Shown here: piece after piece, positions 1-10,904 of the stretch | Layout of the letters: each line of letters starts with the position of its first letter | Numbering within the stretch: the stretch's first letter is position 1 | DNA from: Diphasiastrum complanatum | Taxonomy: Eukaryota; Streptophyta; Lycopodiopsida; Lycopodiales; Lycopodiaceae | Length of the DNA: 64,000 nt | Assembly (NCBI GenBank): GCA_029204225.1 | Contig: CM055095.1 | Span: forward strand, 70,901,957 to 70,965,956 | Reading direction: 5' to 3' | Made by a program: the position numbers and the translations under genes | Notes under the pieces: model-generated | Told to the model about the DNA's origin: nothing | What the model saw: only the letters and a program-made list of their open reading frames with translations | Database searches by the model: none

Positions 1-282
1 GCCAGCATAGTTAAATAAATTTAACTTGAGGTATTGACGTCGGACAGATTAGCACGTGTCTGGCAGGAAGAGGGAACCAATGGGATACGTCCATGCACTG
101 CCCGACGCAACTTTCAAAGTTTGTTGTAATATATTTTTATTTTTTAGTTTATTTGAGCTACGTTACATAAATTTCAAATTTGAGCATTTTCATTGGGCCA
201 GCTGGAGGTCGAAACTAGAGAAAAAAAATAAAAGTATTTTTACAAAGGGGAACTCCTCTAATGTATTGACTGTTCGTGGGCT
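1..282. other. Gene-free left edge
   Basis: I see no supported gene. The stretch is AT-rich, and a short plus-strand reading frame here has no recognisable composition or motif. The decayed minus-strand reading frame described next ends at its right border. Confidence 0.4.
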
Positions 283-1133
283 TTGATTATCTCCTTGGCC
301 TTGGATAACTCTTGTGTGGCCAATTGCTTATAACTGTCAGATTTCATCTAGAATCTCTCCAAGGGCGATTTGTAGTTGTTGACCTTGTGGATCAGGTAAT
401 TTATTTCGTGTTGTGATATCGGCATGTCTGCTATGGGTGTATGAAGCAGGTTGTCTCGTTTAGGGGCCACAACATTCAACTCCTTCAAGATTCTTTCCTT
501 TTCTAGTTGGGCCATATCAAGGTGTCCCTACAGCAAGGAAACTTGTTTCTTGGCATCTTTGACTGCTTTGTCAACCTGATCTTGGGCCTTTGAAAGTGCC
601 TCTTGTAATTTTCCCACATAATCGTGCAGGGAGTCATCATGTTGTTGGATGACTTTCAATTCTTGTCACAATTTTGCATTGTGCTGCTAGGCAACTTGTA
701 GCTCTCTATTCACTTTGATCACCTTCTGGCTTATTAATGTATTTTGTAGGCAAGTACGTAGATTAGATGGTTGGATAGTGTATCAGAAGGCTAGAAGAAA
801 GCTTTTATGAAGTTTGGTCGCGAAAAAAATTCGCAAGAGCTTTGCTAGCACTGATGAGAAATAACATGGCCCAGAATAATCATGTGGGTAACCCAAATCT
901 GACACTTTTCTAGATTTAAGGAGATCTGGTACTTCTGACATTGTCGTACTATACTTATCTCAAAAGTATGAAAATGTAGCATAAAAGATTGTCAAACCCC
1001 AAAGGGACTGCTTATTGATGTGATTATAGATGATTTGGTTCATTTATTGTTCTTGGTACTTAATCTGGTTGTCAATAGACATTCAATGAAATTGACGACC
1101 AATATCACCAGTTAAAATGTGACTTTAACATCA
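283..1133 (-). pseudogene. Decayed coiled-coil reading frame, C-terminal part
   Basis: Read on the minus strand in one frame, this gives about 280 codons of protein-like sequence broken by eight or so in-frame TGA/TAG codons but with no frameshift that I can see. The upstream third is aromatic and hydrophobic (around 800-1120). The downstream part (283-720) is rich in Lys, Glu, Gln and Leu in a heptad-like pattern with words such as QEALSKAQDQVDKAVKDAKK, so a coiled coil is likely. A terminal TAG lies near 260-263. Most stops fit CAG or CGA to TAG/TGA, or TGG to TGA/TAG, which is what deamination of methylated cytosine on either strand would give. It abuts an LTR at 1134. The minus-strand frame at 9943-10904 decays in the same way and may be its N-terminal half. 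I do not recognise the family; a transposon-associated plant protein is a guess. Confidence 0.5.
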
Positions 1134-1437
1134 TGTAATAACAAAAGGATAGTTGATCTCGACAATTCTCATATCAAACGTATTTCATTACAAGGAAAGA
1201 ACATTCGACTTATCTACCAGATCAATATATCGTTCTGTGCTCCTAATAAAGTTTGTCAAACAAGAATGTCACCGTTGCATCAATAACTCCAATATATAGA
1301 AACTCACAAATGTCTTGGGGCAATGTGAACGAGAGCCAACAATTAGTCCTCAACAACCGACTTTCGCTCATTCAAACAAATCATCGATCATAGATTTACA
1401 ATGTTCGAGTATTCATAAGCAAACTTCAATGAATACC
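1134..1437 (-). repeat. LTR 'A', left portion (interrupted by element 1)
   Basis: The LTR begins with TGTAATA at 1134. Its other end, TATTACA, is at 8456-8462, so the termini are a perfect 7-bp inverted repeat. The 1438-7674 Copia insertion splits it, duplicating ATACC. Joined, the LTR would be about 1.09 kb. The purine tract required next to a 3' LTR lies at 8466-8475 on the minus strand, so this is the 3' LTR of a minus-strand element. Confidence 0.6.
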
Positions 1438-2174
1438 TGTTGATTTTCACACGTGTGGACTGTCCACTACATGTACTTGTGATCTCCTAAGGTGTGTAGA
1501 TGCACCAAGATCAAGACTAGATTGAGATTCAAGATCAATCTTGAATCCTATGGCAAAAACACACTACTACATGCATTCAATCACTTCCAACTCTCACTCA
1601 CAGGTGTGGGAAGTATTCAAAAAATAATCTAAGTAAAAACAAGCTGCTCTCCTCGGGTAGAGAGAGAAAATGCATCAAGAGCTCTCGGGTAGAGAGAGAA
1701 AGCAAGAAATCCAATAACTCACAAAATCCATGAAATCACCAAATCAATTAATTTCAAAATGAGGAGTACAATGATACTAGTAGGTCCACGAGCTACCACT
1801 ATGCTTAACTATGATTGGACCACATTTTGTCACCTCTTGATCCTATTGGATCATTGATCTATGCACCTCTTAATTCTATTGGACTATATTCAAGCACACC
1901 TCAATTTCCTATTGGACCTCACAAGGTTCCACCTCTATATACTATTGGACCTCTTGGAATTCATCAAACAGAAACTTTACACTTGTCTACACTCTAATTA
2001 GCAAGTGTTTAGCCTCTTACTCTATTTTGGCTCAATAGTGGCATTACAAGTGGAAATGCATAATTTGCCATCTATGCCAAATTTATTCCTATCAACATCC
2101 TACACCTAGATGCTTGATGTAAAAAACATAAGAACCCTATATCTAACATAGATAATCTTTTTCAATTCTTCACA
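1438..2174 (-). repeat. 3' LTR of element 1
   Basis: Starts TGTTGATTTTCACACGTGTG and ends in CTTCACA on the plus strand. It matches 6939-7674 nearly base for base. The minus-strand polypurine tract CTTTTAGGAGGAG (2175-2187) directly abuts it, which identifies it as the 3' LTR. Confidence 0.95.
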
Positions 2175-2192
2175 CTCCTCCTAAAAGATTAT

Positions 2193-3597
2193 CTATGAAG
2201 ATTTGAACATTGATCTTGATATAACTCCAAGATTAGATCTATGCTTGATGAAAGCACTTTTGCTCAAAGGCTTGGTGAGTGGATCGGCAATACAAGAGGA
2301 CGAGTTGACATGCTCCAAATAGATTTCTCCTCCAATAAGCTTTTCTCTCACAAAATGGTGTGCCACTTCTATGTGTTTGCTTCTTGCATGAAATATGGGA
2401 TTATTGGCAAGAGCTTGGGCCGAGATGTTATCACACTTGATCATTGGTAGATCATTCTCCTTGATGCACTTTAGTTCCATTAATAACCTCTTGATCCAAA
2501 GCACTTCTTTGGTAGTTGTAGTGAGTGCTTTGTACTCGGCCTCACATGAAGAGAGAGATATAGTATCTTGCTTTTTGGAAAGCCAAGATATTAGATTGCT
2601 TCCAAGAAAAATAGTGTATGCACTAATAGACTTTTGATCCATTTTGTCACTTGCAAAGTCTGAATCCGAGTAGCCAATAATGGATAGATCTTCACTTTTA
2701 TAGAGTAGACCATAATCACAAGATGAAGATACATATCTTAAAATCCTCTTGGCCATCTTCCAATGATGGATATTAGGTTCTTGCATAAATTGACTCAATT
2801 TGTGCACACAAAAACTAAGATTGGGCCTAGTAATGGTAAGCCAAATCAAGGAGCCTACAAGACTCCTAAAAAGTGTGATGTCCTCAAAGGATCTTTCATC
2901 ACCTTTATTAGGATCTTTTACAATTTGCTCCATTGGAGTATCTATGCTCTTAGAATTTTCCATATGGAATTTTTTCAACATAGAGTGAGCATATCTAGAT
3001 TGGCATATAAAGACATGATTTTCATAAAAATCAATTTCTAGGCCTAGGATGTAATGTATCTCTCCTAGATCTTGCATTTTAAACTCACATCCAAGTGCTA
3101 GCTTGGCTTCATCAACTAGCTTGATACAACTTCCACAAAGAATAATGTCATCAACATAAATTAGAAGAATGACAATATTGCTATCAACAAACTTTAGATA
3201 CATGGAATGATCATAGTCACTAAGAGTAAATCCTAGTGAGATAAGGAAAGAGTTAAGTCTTGAATACCATGATCTTGGTGCTTGCTTGAGTCCATAAAGA
3301 CTTTTGAAGAGCAAGCACACTTTGGACTCATCCTTGATGAATCCTTGAGGTTGTTCCATATAGATCTCCTCCTCAAGATAACCATTTAGAAAAGCATTGG
3401 ATACATCTAAGTGGAACACCTTCCACTTGAAAAAACAAGCAAGAGAAATAAGAATTCTTATTGTCACCATCTTTGCAATGGGTGAAAAGGTCTCCTCATA
3501 ATCAAGACCATGGATTTGAGCAAATCCTTTGGCACATAATCTTGCTTTATGCTTGTTGATGGTGCCATCATTATTGAACTTGATCCGAAATACCCAC
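2193..3597 (-). CDS. Copia reverse transcriptase and RNase H (element 1, downstream of stop)
   Basis: This is the second half of the element 1 polyprotein. It copies the element RNA into DNA inside virus-like particles and removes the RNA strand. The frame is continuous from the codon after the TGA at 3598-3600 to the stop near 2193. The first recognisable methionine is at 3470, but that is not a real start. Visible motifs are the RT entry KWVF, the fingers word LDVSNAFLNG, the catalytic YVDD box near 3147-3158, and the RNase H core GYSDSDFASDK with SLSSCEAEYKAL and HARSKHIEVAHHF near the end. The stop lies just before the polypurine tract, as is usual in Copia. All catalytic residues I looked for are present, so this half appears chemically intact but lacks its own start codon. 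Confidence 0.92.
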
Positions 3598-6236
3598 TTT
3601 CAACCAATCACATGCTTGTTGGAAGGAGGATCCACAAGCTCCCAAGTATTGTTAGTGATCAATGCATCATACTCTTGCTTCATGGCATCATACCACTCCT
3701 TGGTATTGAGTGCCTCTTGTACATTCCTTGGCTCTTCATGAGAGACATAAAAAACATAATTAGTGGAATCAAGATCCACTTGTTTGCCTTTGTCAACATA
3801 TGAGAGCCTCTTAGGCTCGAATCTATCTCTCATGGATCTTCTTGGTGAAAAAATCCGAGGAGAGTCTTCTTCAAATCTCGACCCCATCACATCATGATTG
3901 TCTTCAAAATCAATAATTGATGATGCATCCATAGATTTCTTGATCTCGGCCTCTTCAAATGATGAGTTTTGATCTTCATGAAAGACAACATCTCTACTTT
4001 CAATAACTTGAGAAGTAGAGAGTATAAAGACTCTATAGGACTTCTTGGTGGATGAGTATCCAACCATGATCCCTTTGCATGCACTAGGATCTTCCTTCTT
4101 CCTTGTTTCCAAGGGAATATGGACAAAGCATAAGCATCCAAAATCTCTAAGGTGATCAACCTTAGGCTTCTTAAAAAATAAGATTTCATATGGTGACTTT
4201 CCTCCAAGAGCTATATGTGGGAGCCTATTGCAAAGATAATTTGCACAATTAATGGCTTCTCCCCAAAAATCTTTGGGCAAAGATGCCTCAATTCTCATAG
4301 ATTTTGCACATTCACATAGAAATCTATTCTTTCTCTTGGCCACTCCATTTTGAGATGGAGAGTAAGCACAAGAAAACTCTCTTTTAATGCCTTCAAGCTC
4401 ACAAAAATCTTGAAATTTATTGGAGATATATTCACCACCTCCATCACTTCTAAGAGCTTTAATCTTGAATGAGAATTGCTTCTCTACATAAGCTTTGAAA
4501 ATAAGGAAATGATCAAACACCATAGATTTAGAAGCAAGAAGATATATCCAAGTGAATCTTGTGTAATCATCAATGAAAGTAACAAAACAAGTGGCTCCTC
4601 CCTTGCTTGTAGTTGATGAGAAATGCACATCCGAGTGGATTAACTCCAAAGGATGCTTGCTTTTGATAGAAGATCTTGTAAATGGCTTTTTGTGAGATTT
4701 AGCAATAGCACAAGCCTCACAAGGCTTGATCTTCTTGGAGAATGACTTTGGCAAGCCAATAGCTTTGGATTCTTTGATCATAGAGAGCATGGATTTGTAG
4801 TTGGGATGTCCCAACCTCCTATGCCATAATTCCTCCATAGAGAGCTTGTTCACAAGAGCAACATTACAAGCATTCACATACTCATTTGGATCTAGTTTAT
4901 AGATGCCACCAAATCTAGATCCTAATGCAAGTATCTCATCATTCTTCTTGATAGTGCAAGTATCAACATTGAATTTTACATCAAGGCCATTATCAAGCAA
5001 TTGGCCAACACTAATAAGATTCTTGGTAAGCTTAGGTACATAAAGAACTCTAGAGAGAGAAAGAACTTTAGAGGATGCAAGCTTCAAGGGAATGTTCCCT
5101 ATGCCTTCAATAGGACATTCAAAATCATTTGCAGTGTATATTGATTTCTTCACTCCATCATAAGGTGCAATAGAAGAGAAAGAGTCCTTGGAGCTACACA
5201 TATGTGAAGAGGCTCCACTATCAATATACCATAGGCCGTCCTTCTTGAAAGGAGTAGATGAGAAACTAGAGACCATAAGAGATCCCTCTCCATCACTTGC
5301 AATAGTGTCTTTCTTCTCATTGGTAATATTGGCTTGCTTGAGTTGATTCTTCTTTTTGAAGCAATTGGTGGCATAATGACCTTTCTTGCCACAATAAAAG
5401 CACTTGATCTTCTTCTTCTTCTTGAGCTTGGATGATGAAGCATTAGAGGAATCATCTTCCTCCTCATCTTTGTCTTTGGATTTGACTTTGTCCTTGCTTG
5501 AGGATTGTTGATGTTGGTTCTTGATCCTCTCTTTGTGCTTATCCTTGGCAAAGAGAGCTTTGCCATCATTATGAGTGAGAGAAAGCTTGTCCATCCTCAA
5601 GAGCTTATACTCTTGTCTTGATTCTTCTGAAATTAGCACACTTTGGAGAGCCTCCAAACTTGGTAGCTCCTCCTTAATGGCATAGGATTGGACAAGATTA
5701 TCAAATTCACTTCTCAAGCCATTGAGAATGACTTGAACTAGCTCATTTTGATTGATGGAATCACCAATACAAGCAAGCTCTCTATGAATATCTTTTACTC
5801 TCAAAACATAACTAGATGCACTCTCATCACTCTTTTGGCTACTTTGAAAGATTTGATTCCTAAGAGTGAGAAGCCTAGAGGTATTCTTAGCCTCATAGAT
5901 AGTCTTGAGACAATCCCAAGCTTCTTTGGCTGTTGTACAAGTACCTATCTCCCTCAATATCTCATTAGAGACATTCATCTTAATGTAGTGGAGAGCCATC
6001 CTAGCTCTCTTTTTGTATTTTTGAACCTCTTGAAGAACTTGTGGTTCTTCTTCAAGGCCAAGAACTATGTCCATCACGTCTTGAAGGATCAAGATGGACT
6101 CCATCCTCATTTTCCAAATTGAATAATTTGAAGTGGTCAATCTTTCACTTGGTTCCAACAAGGATGAACCCATTGAAGACATTTGAAGTGAAGAAAACTC
6201 AAATGATGAACAATAAATTTTGTTACACACTTTCAA
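3598..6236 (-). CDS. Copia gag-protease-integrase (element 1, upstream of stop)
   Basis: This frame encodes capsid/nucleocapsid, the aspartic protease that matures the polyprotein, and the integrase. Numbering from the first ATG (6236): gag is residues 1-300 with a zinc knuckle CFYCGKKGHYATNC at 279-292, the protease site DSG is at 339-341, and the integrase HHCC region is LWHRRLGHP with CEACAIAKSH. The integrase catalytic residues are D536 (HSD), D598 (RSDGGG) and position 634, which is lysine (GVAKRKNR) where the family has glutamate. ATGs at residues 19 or 22 fit better as the true start, because gag proteins of this group begin close to the ERLTTSNYS word. The frame stops at TGA 3598-3600, exactly where a Cys codon is expected in IGCKWV. 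The downstream half is in the same frame, so one nonsense change separates them. Confidence 0.93.
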
Positions 6237-6925
6237 TAGGATCCAATAATTGAGTACTATCTCCTCCTATGAAAGATCTTACAACAATTTGTGAATTGAT
6301 TCTCACTAGCTACACAAATCTCTCTAAAACAAGATCTATTTCACATCAAATGATGGAGTATAGGCAAAGTTAGGATCCAACACTCTTAGCACGTGTGAAA
6401 TACACTAAGAAACCAAATTTGACTCAAATACAATGATATTGCATGAAACAAAATGGCTAAGATCTCAAAACAGTGCCTAGATCACATATAGATGAGATTG
6501 GCAAGCATACAACTGTGATTTTGGATCAACCAAGCAATCTCTTGACCAAACCAAATGTGTCCACCCAGGTCTAGGTGCCCTACCTAACCCTCTTCAAAAG
6601 CTTATAACTTTTGATTGGCTCAACCAAATGGAATGAAATTGATTGCAACAGAAACTAGACAAAAATAGCTTCAAAACAAACTATCAAGCAAGATAAATGG
6701 ATCAAACATGAGAGAGAACTTCCAAACTAAAATTGGATGTTCCTCACACGTGTCTGAGCACCTGATTTCGTACAGTACCAGGTCAGACCCAATCAATGTC
6801 CCTTTGATCTCTTTTGATCCAAGATTGAACAAGATAGCTAGGAAAATGGGCCTTGACAACTTCTAGCTCAAGATTGATGAAAATTTTTCACTTAGATGGA
6901 TCAAAATGCATGGTAACCTTAGGTA

Positions 6926-6938
6926 GGCTCTGATACCA
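6926..6938 (-). promoter_or_regulatory. Primer binding site, tRNA-iMet type (element 1)
   Basis: The minus strand reads TGGTATCAGAGCC immediately inside the right LTR. This is the standard initiator-tRNA-Met complement of Copia elements and fixes the element orientation as minus. Confidence 0.93.
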
Positions 6939-7674
6939 TGTTGATTTTCACACGTGTGGACTGTCCACTACATGTACTTGTGATCTTCTAAGGTGTGTAG
7001 ATGCACCAAGATCAAGACTAGATTGAGATTCAAGATCAATCTTGAATCCTATGGCAAAAACACACTACTACATGCATTCAATCACTTCCAACTCTCACTC
7101 ACAGGTGTGGGAAGTATTCAAAAAATAATCTAAGTAAAAACAAGCTGCTCTCCTCGGGTAGAGAGAGAAAATGCATCAAGAGCTCTCGGGTAGAGAGAGA
7201 AAGCAAGAAATCCAATAACTCACAAAATCCATGAAATCACCAAATCAATTAATTTCAAAATGAGGAGTACAATGATACTAGTAGGTCCACGAGCTACCAC
7301 TATGCTTAACTATGATTGGACCACATTTTGTCACCTCTTGATCCTATTGGATCATTGATCTATGCACCTCTTAATTCTATTGGACTATATTCAAGCACAC
7401 CTCAATTCCTATTGGACCTCACAAGGTTCCACCTCTATATCCTATTGGACCTCTTGGAATTCATCAAACAAAAACTTTACACTTGTCTACACTCTAATTA
7501 GCAAGTGTTTAGCCTCTTACTCTATTTTGGCTCAATAGTGGCATTACAAGTGGAAATGCATAATTTGCCATCTATGCCAAATTTATTCCTATCAACATCC
7601 TACACCTAGATGCTTGATGTAAAAAACATAAGACCCCTATATCTAACATAGATAATCTTTTTCAATTCTTCACA
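6939..7674 (-). repeat. 5' LTR of element 1
   Basis: Near-identical to 1438-2174. Differences seen: ATCTCC/ATCTTC, one T indel in a T run, TATAC/TATCC, ACAG/ACAA and GAAC/GACC. It abuts the primer binding site on its left and TSD ATACC on its right. Confidence 0.95.
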
Positions 7675-7679
7675 ATACC

Positions 7680-8462
7680 GATTTACAACAACACAGTGGA
7701 TTCTTTAGGATGTGTAAGAACGAACATTATGTGAAAATGAAATAGCGATTCCGAATGTTATGATCACAATTAAGTTCAGAACTATCGGTTAGTGCAATCA
7801 TGCAAGCAATTAAACAACAACCGATGAGTTTAAAGACAATTTCAACATCGAATCTACGGCAACTATGAACACAAAAGCACTCAACATTCATATAGCATAT
7901 GAAAGCAAAGAGCAAAGAAAAACTCAAAGACTCAAGACTTCTTTGTGTATTCTTGAAATCTCGGTGGTTACAATGAAGCGTTTGTGGAGTACATATAGAG
8001 GTTCGAGTGTGAACATACGTATTTCTTGACAACCGATATGTCGGTTCTTATTTATATTTACTTAACTAATTCTAACCAATAAGAAAGTTACATGTGTACA
8101 AATCTAATGTGGCATTTTAGTCACACGACTTTGTTCCAATGAGAAACAAGCACGTGGAAGGTTGCAACGTTTACTTGAGGTGCGAACAATCTGAATAATC
8201 AAGAATATTCTTTTTTAGGGTTAGCCTTCTCTTTTACAATATATGTCGTTTTATAATTGCCCATTGTTTAATGGTCCTTCCTTTAGATTCATTTAGTTGC
8301 GTGTCTTTCCTTCGATATATCATTGAATAAGATTAAGGTTGCTGCATCCATTAGATATTTCTTCTTATTCAGATATTGTCTTCAGCATTTGAATAAGTTG
8401 ATTGGGCTTTTGCATGATAATAATAATAATTCACAAAGAAATGCATGTAATAGGGTATTACA
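7680..8462 (-). repeat. LTR 'A', right portion
   Basis: Continuation of the LTR that starts at 1134, ending TATTACA at 8462. The minus-strand purine tract at 8466-8475 follows. No reading frame in it is convincing. Confidence 0.55.
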
Positions 8463-9464
8463 TATCCCCCTCCTCAAATGTGAAGCGACCTTGTGAACAA
8501 TCTAGATTAGCAACAACTTCAAAGACTTTGAAAAATATTTCTTCATGCATTCCATAAAGGATCTCGACCATTCATAGAACATAACAAAGTCTTTAAATAT
8601 ATAGGAGAATATGTACATTCAGTCAGACGCATTTTGAAATCTTTGAGAGATCTTCTTATCAACTTCTATTTGTCTTTTGATCTTTAGCTGCAAACTATAA
8701 CATGCTTCTGGAGCTTCTATCACTAGAGGTAGTCACTGGCATGCACAAGTGTTTATGTTCTACAAAACCAATGTCCATGCTTCTCTCCATACCTCTAGGA
8801 TGATTACAAAGCAAAGCATAGATCTAAACAAGAAAGAACAGGGAACAAACGTTCCATCACTCCCAAAGAGTGAAGCTCTCTCTCATGTCACTGCTGATTC
8901 ATAACTCAAGTTAGAAGATTAGCATAATTGCAATTCCCTACAATGTTCTAAGTTTGCATGAATCATAAGAAGACCAGTTTTACATAACTATCCTCTTCCA
9001 CTTGCAACAATTAGTTTCATGAAACAACACACTGAAAGTTTATTCCAAGCGGACAAATTGATCCCAATAAATCAGTCAATAAACTCAATCAGTTGTGCAT
9101 GAAACCAATTCCTGAAGAACATTGCATAACATTGCAACTATCTCGTCCTTCAATAGTATGAAATCTAAGCATCAAGATACCCAATTTTCACATGCAAAAC
9201 ATTCTACATCCCATAGACGTTCTCAAAAAATCAAGAAATTGGTGATGAATCTTACACTAATAAGAAGCAATATTCACAAAAGTTCAAACTAGTGGAAAAG
9301 CACTCTGCCACCAATCTTGCCAAACATGCTTCTCCCAAGAATTAGCAAATCCAAAACCGATTCCTCTTGAGAAATCGACACTCCAAATCGGGACATAAGT
9401 CCAAGTGCTTTCACCTTCCAAACCGATGTAGACCTTGCCTCCAAGGCAAGATCTTAGTCGGCAG
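8463..9464 (-). other. Coding-free LTR-element internal DNA
   Basis: About 1 kb between the polypurine tract of LTR A and the primer site of LTR B, without a supported gene. The left end carries a word (CTCAAATGTGAAGCGACC) that recurs in related form next to the LTR ends at 26.7 kb and 55.9 kb. The right end reads like an untranslated leader. The two LTRs that flank it are unrelated, so it is probably a fusion of two elements. Confidence 0.4.
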
Positions 9465-9477
9465 GGCTCTGATACCA
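9465..9477 (-). promoter_or_regulatory. Primer binding site, tRNA-iMet type (LTR B element)
   Basis: The minus strand reads TGGTATCAGAGCC one base inside the LTR that starts at 9479. Confidence 0.85.
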
Positions 9478-9478
9478 A

Positions 9479-9942
9479 TGTAATGACCACTAGGGAAAAC
9501 CCCTAAGATGAGGATATGAGAACACAATAAGAGAGACTATGGAGCCAAAACACCCAACCAAACCTAGATCTAGCCCCCAAGCCATGCCATGTGATAGCAA
9601 GAGGAGAAGAGCTCAACTGATAATCTAGACCAAGTCGTCGATGAGATAATCTCTACCTTAATATATAGAGAGTAGAGTCCTATGCATGAACCCATGCAAT
9701 CTTCATGCAAGTCAACTATAAATAGGTCACATATTTTCATACATTCCTCCTGCCTATATCCGTCACACGTACATGCACTAGTCCATATGTCTCAATTAGA
9801 GTGTCTGGGTCCTCTCAAGGTTATTGAACACAAACAGGCCTCGACGTGGAATTCAATCTAGGCATGACAAATGATCTCGCACATTGGAGGGCTGGTCCAT
9901 GTTAGGACTATTCCATGTCCTTAGTTGAATATGGCCGTAACA
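9479..9942 (-). repeat. LTR 'B', 5' LTR of a minus-strand element
   Basis: 464 bp from TGTAATGACC to GGCCGTAACA, termini that are imperfect inverted repeats. It abuts a tRNA-iMet primer site. A second, truncated copy lies at 22830-23087, sharing words such as CTCAATTAGAGTGTCTGGGT. TATATATT on the minus strand near 9660 could be its TATA box. The outer flank is AGGAG; a matching duplication at the other end was not found. Confidence 0.75.
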
Positions 9943-10904
9943 AGGAGATAAAGAGTTAAACCAAGTCGATGACTCTGGCTCTAGTGTTTGATCTCTCTAT
10001 GAAGTATCAGCCTGAATGGCTTGTGGCTCGATAACAGCAACAACAATAGTGTTAGAAATAGGAACAACAGGAGTAGACAGCTGGGTAGTTTCAACCTGAG
10101 CTGCTTCAATCCTAAAATTTGCAACATCTGAGACATCGTCATCCAACATCTCCACGTCCTATGTTGTGTCAGCAGTAGCAGCATCATCATCATCGAAAAT
10201 TTTTGGCCCTGAGTCCTGTGTAACTTGACTCAGCCCCACTTCCGTTTGTAGATCATTGTTGGTGCTTGAGATTATCACCATGCTGGAGAGATCAACCTGT
10301 GATGGAGCTGCAAGTGTCGACCTTCTTCCTTCCAGCAAGGTGAGCACCCCTACCATTAGAATACTGTAGTGGCAGTAGATGTGGGAGATATATGCTGCAT
10401 AAACCGCATATTTTCCATGCTTCATGGAGCGATCGAATTCCTTGAATGTTGTGCTTTCAAAATTAATCTACTCACCCTTGATGGCTGCCAGCAGATATCT
10501 GATGTTTGTGACTGAGATGGTCACATCTGCATCCGTTCCAAAAATTATATAATTACAATATTTACAAAAGTTTTGAAGGGCCACATCATTGATCATGGAG
10601 ATCTTATATCCTTTGCTTGGCATGAAAAAATTGCCGTGAAACAGGCAGCCTTCGTCGATATCCTCCCTTGATAGAGCTGGAGGTACCGTGTCATCGTTGG
10701 GCAATTGAAGCATAGCAGCAAAAGTGGCTTCAGATATGTTCATCTGAATATTACAAATCTGCACAAGGACTGCAACATCCGTAACATCCACGATGCCCTA
10801 TACAAACTCGTTGCTTACTTCAATCAAAACAGTAGAGAGATCAATCTAGAGCATGTATCTCAACCTGCACTGATCAACAAGCCTTTGAAATTCTTCTATA
10901 TTCA
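9943..10904 (-). pseudogene. Decayed reading frame, probable N-terminal part of the 283-1133 frame
   Basis: A minus-strand frame starts with ATG at about 10904 (MNIEEFQRLVDQCRLRYML) and runs to the edge of LTR B, interrupted by five in-frame stops, almost all TAG. The longest open piece (10468-10791) contains NISEATFAAMLQLPND, and the following piece (10159-10425) continues in frame with a hydrophobic patch and then an acidic Ser/Thr-rich tail. Several stops sit where a tryptophan codon would fit. The style, a folded N-terminal block, an acidic linker and then a coiled coil if joined to 283-1133, resembles poorly known plant transposon-associated proteins, but I cannot name it. LTR B is inserted at its downstream end. 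Confidence 0.45.

Larger units (their letters stand above)
1433..7679 (-). mobile_element. Copia LTR retrotransposon (element 1), structurally complete
   Basis: The element occupies 1438-7674 (6.24 kb) and is flanked by the 5-bp duplication ATACC (1433-1437 and 7675-7679). It has two LTRs of 737 and 736 bp, a tRNA-iMet primer site next to the right LTR, a polypurine tract next to the left LTR, and one gag-PR-INT-RT-RNase H frame on the minus strand. The order gag, protease, integrase, RT places it in Ty1/Copia. The LTRs differ by about four substitutions and one single-base indel, so it inserted recently. It is not autonomous as it stands: one in-frame TGA interrupts the polyprotein at 3598-3600 and the integrase glutamate is replaced by lysine. 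Confidence 0.95.

Noticed and set aside
5150-5569. 139-codon basic minus-strand frame
   Set aside because: Out-of-frame shadow of the Lys-rich gag region of element 1.
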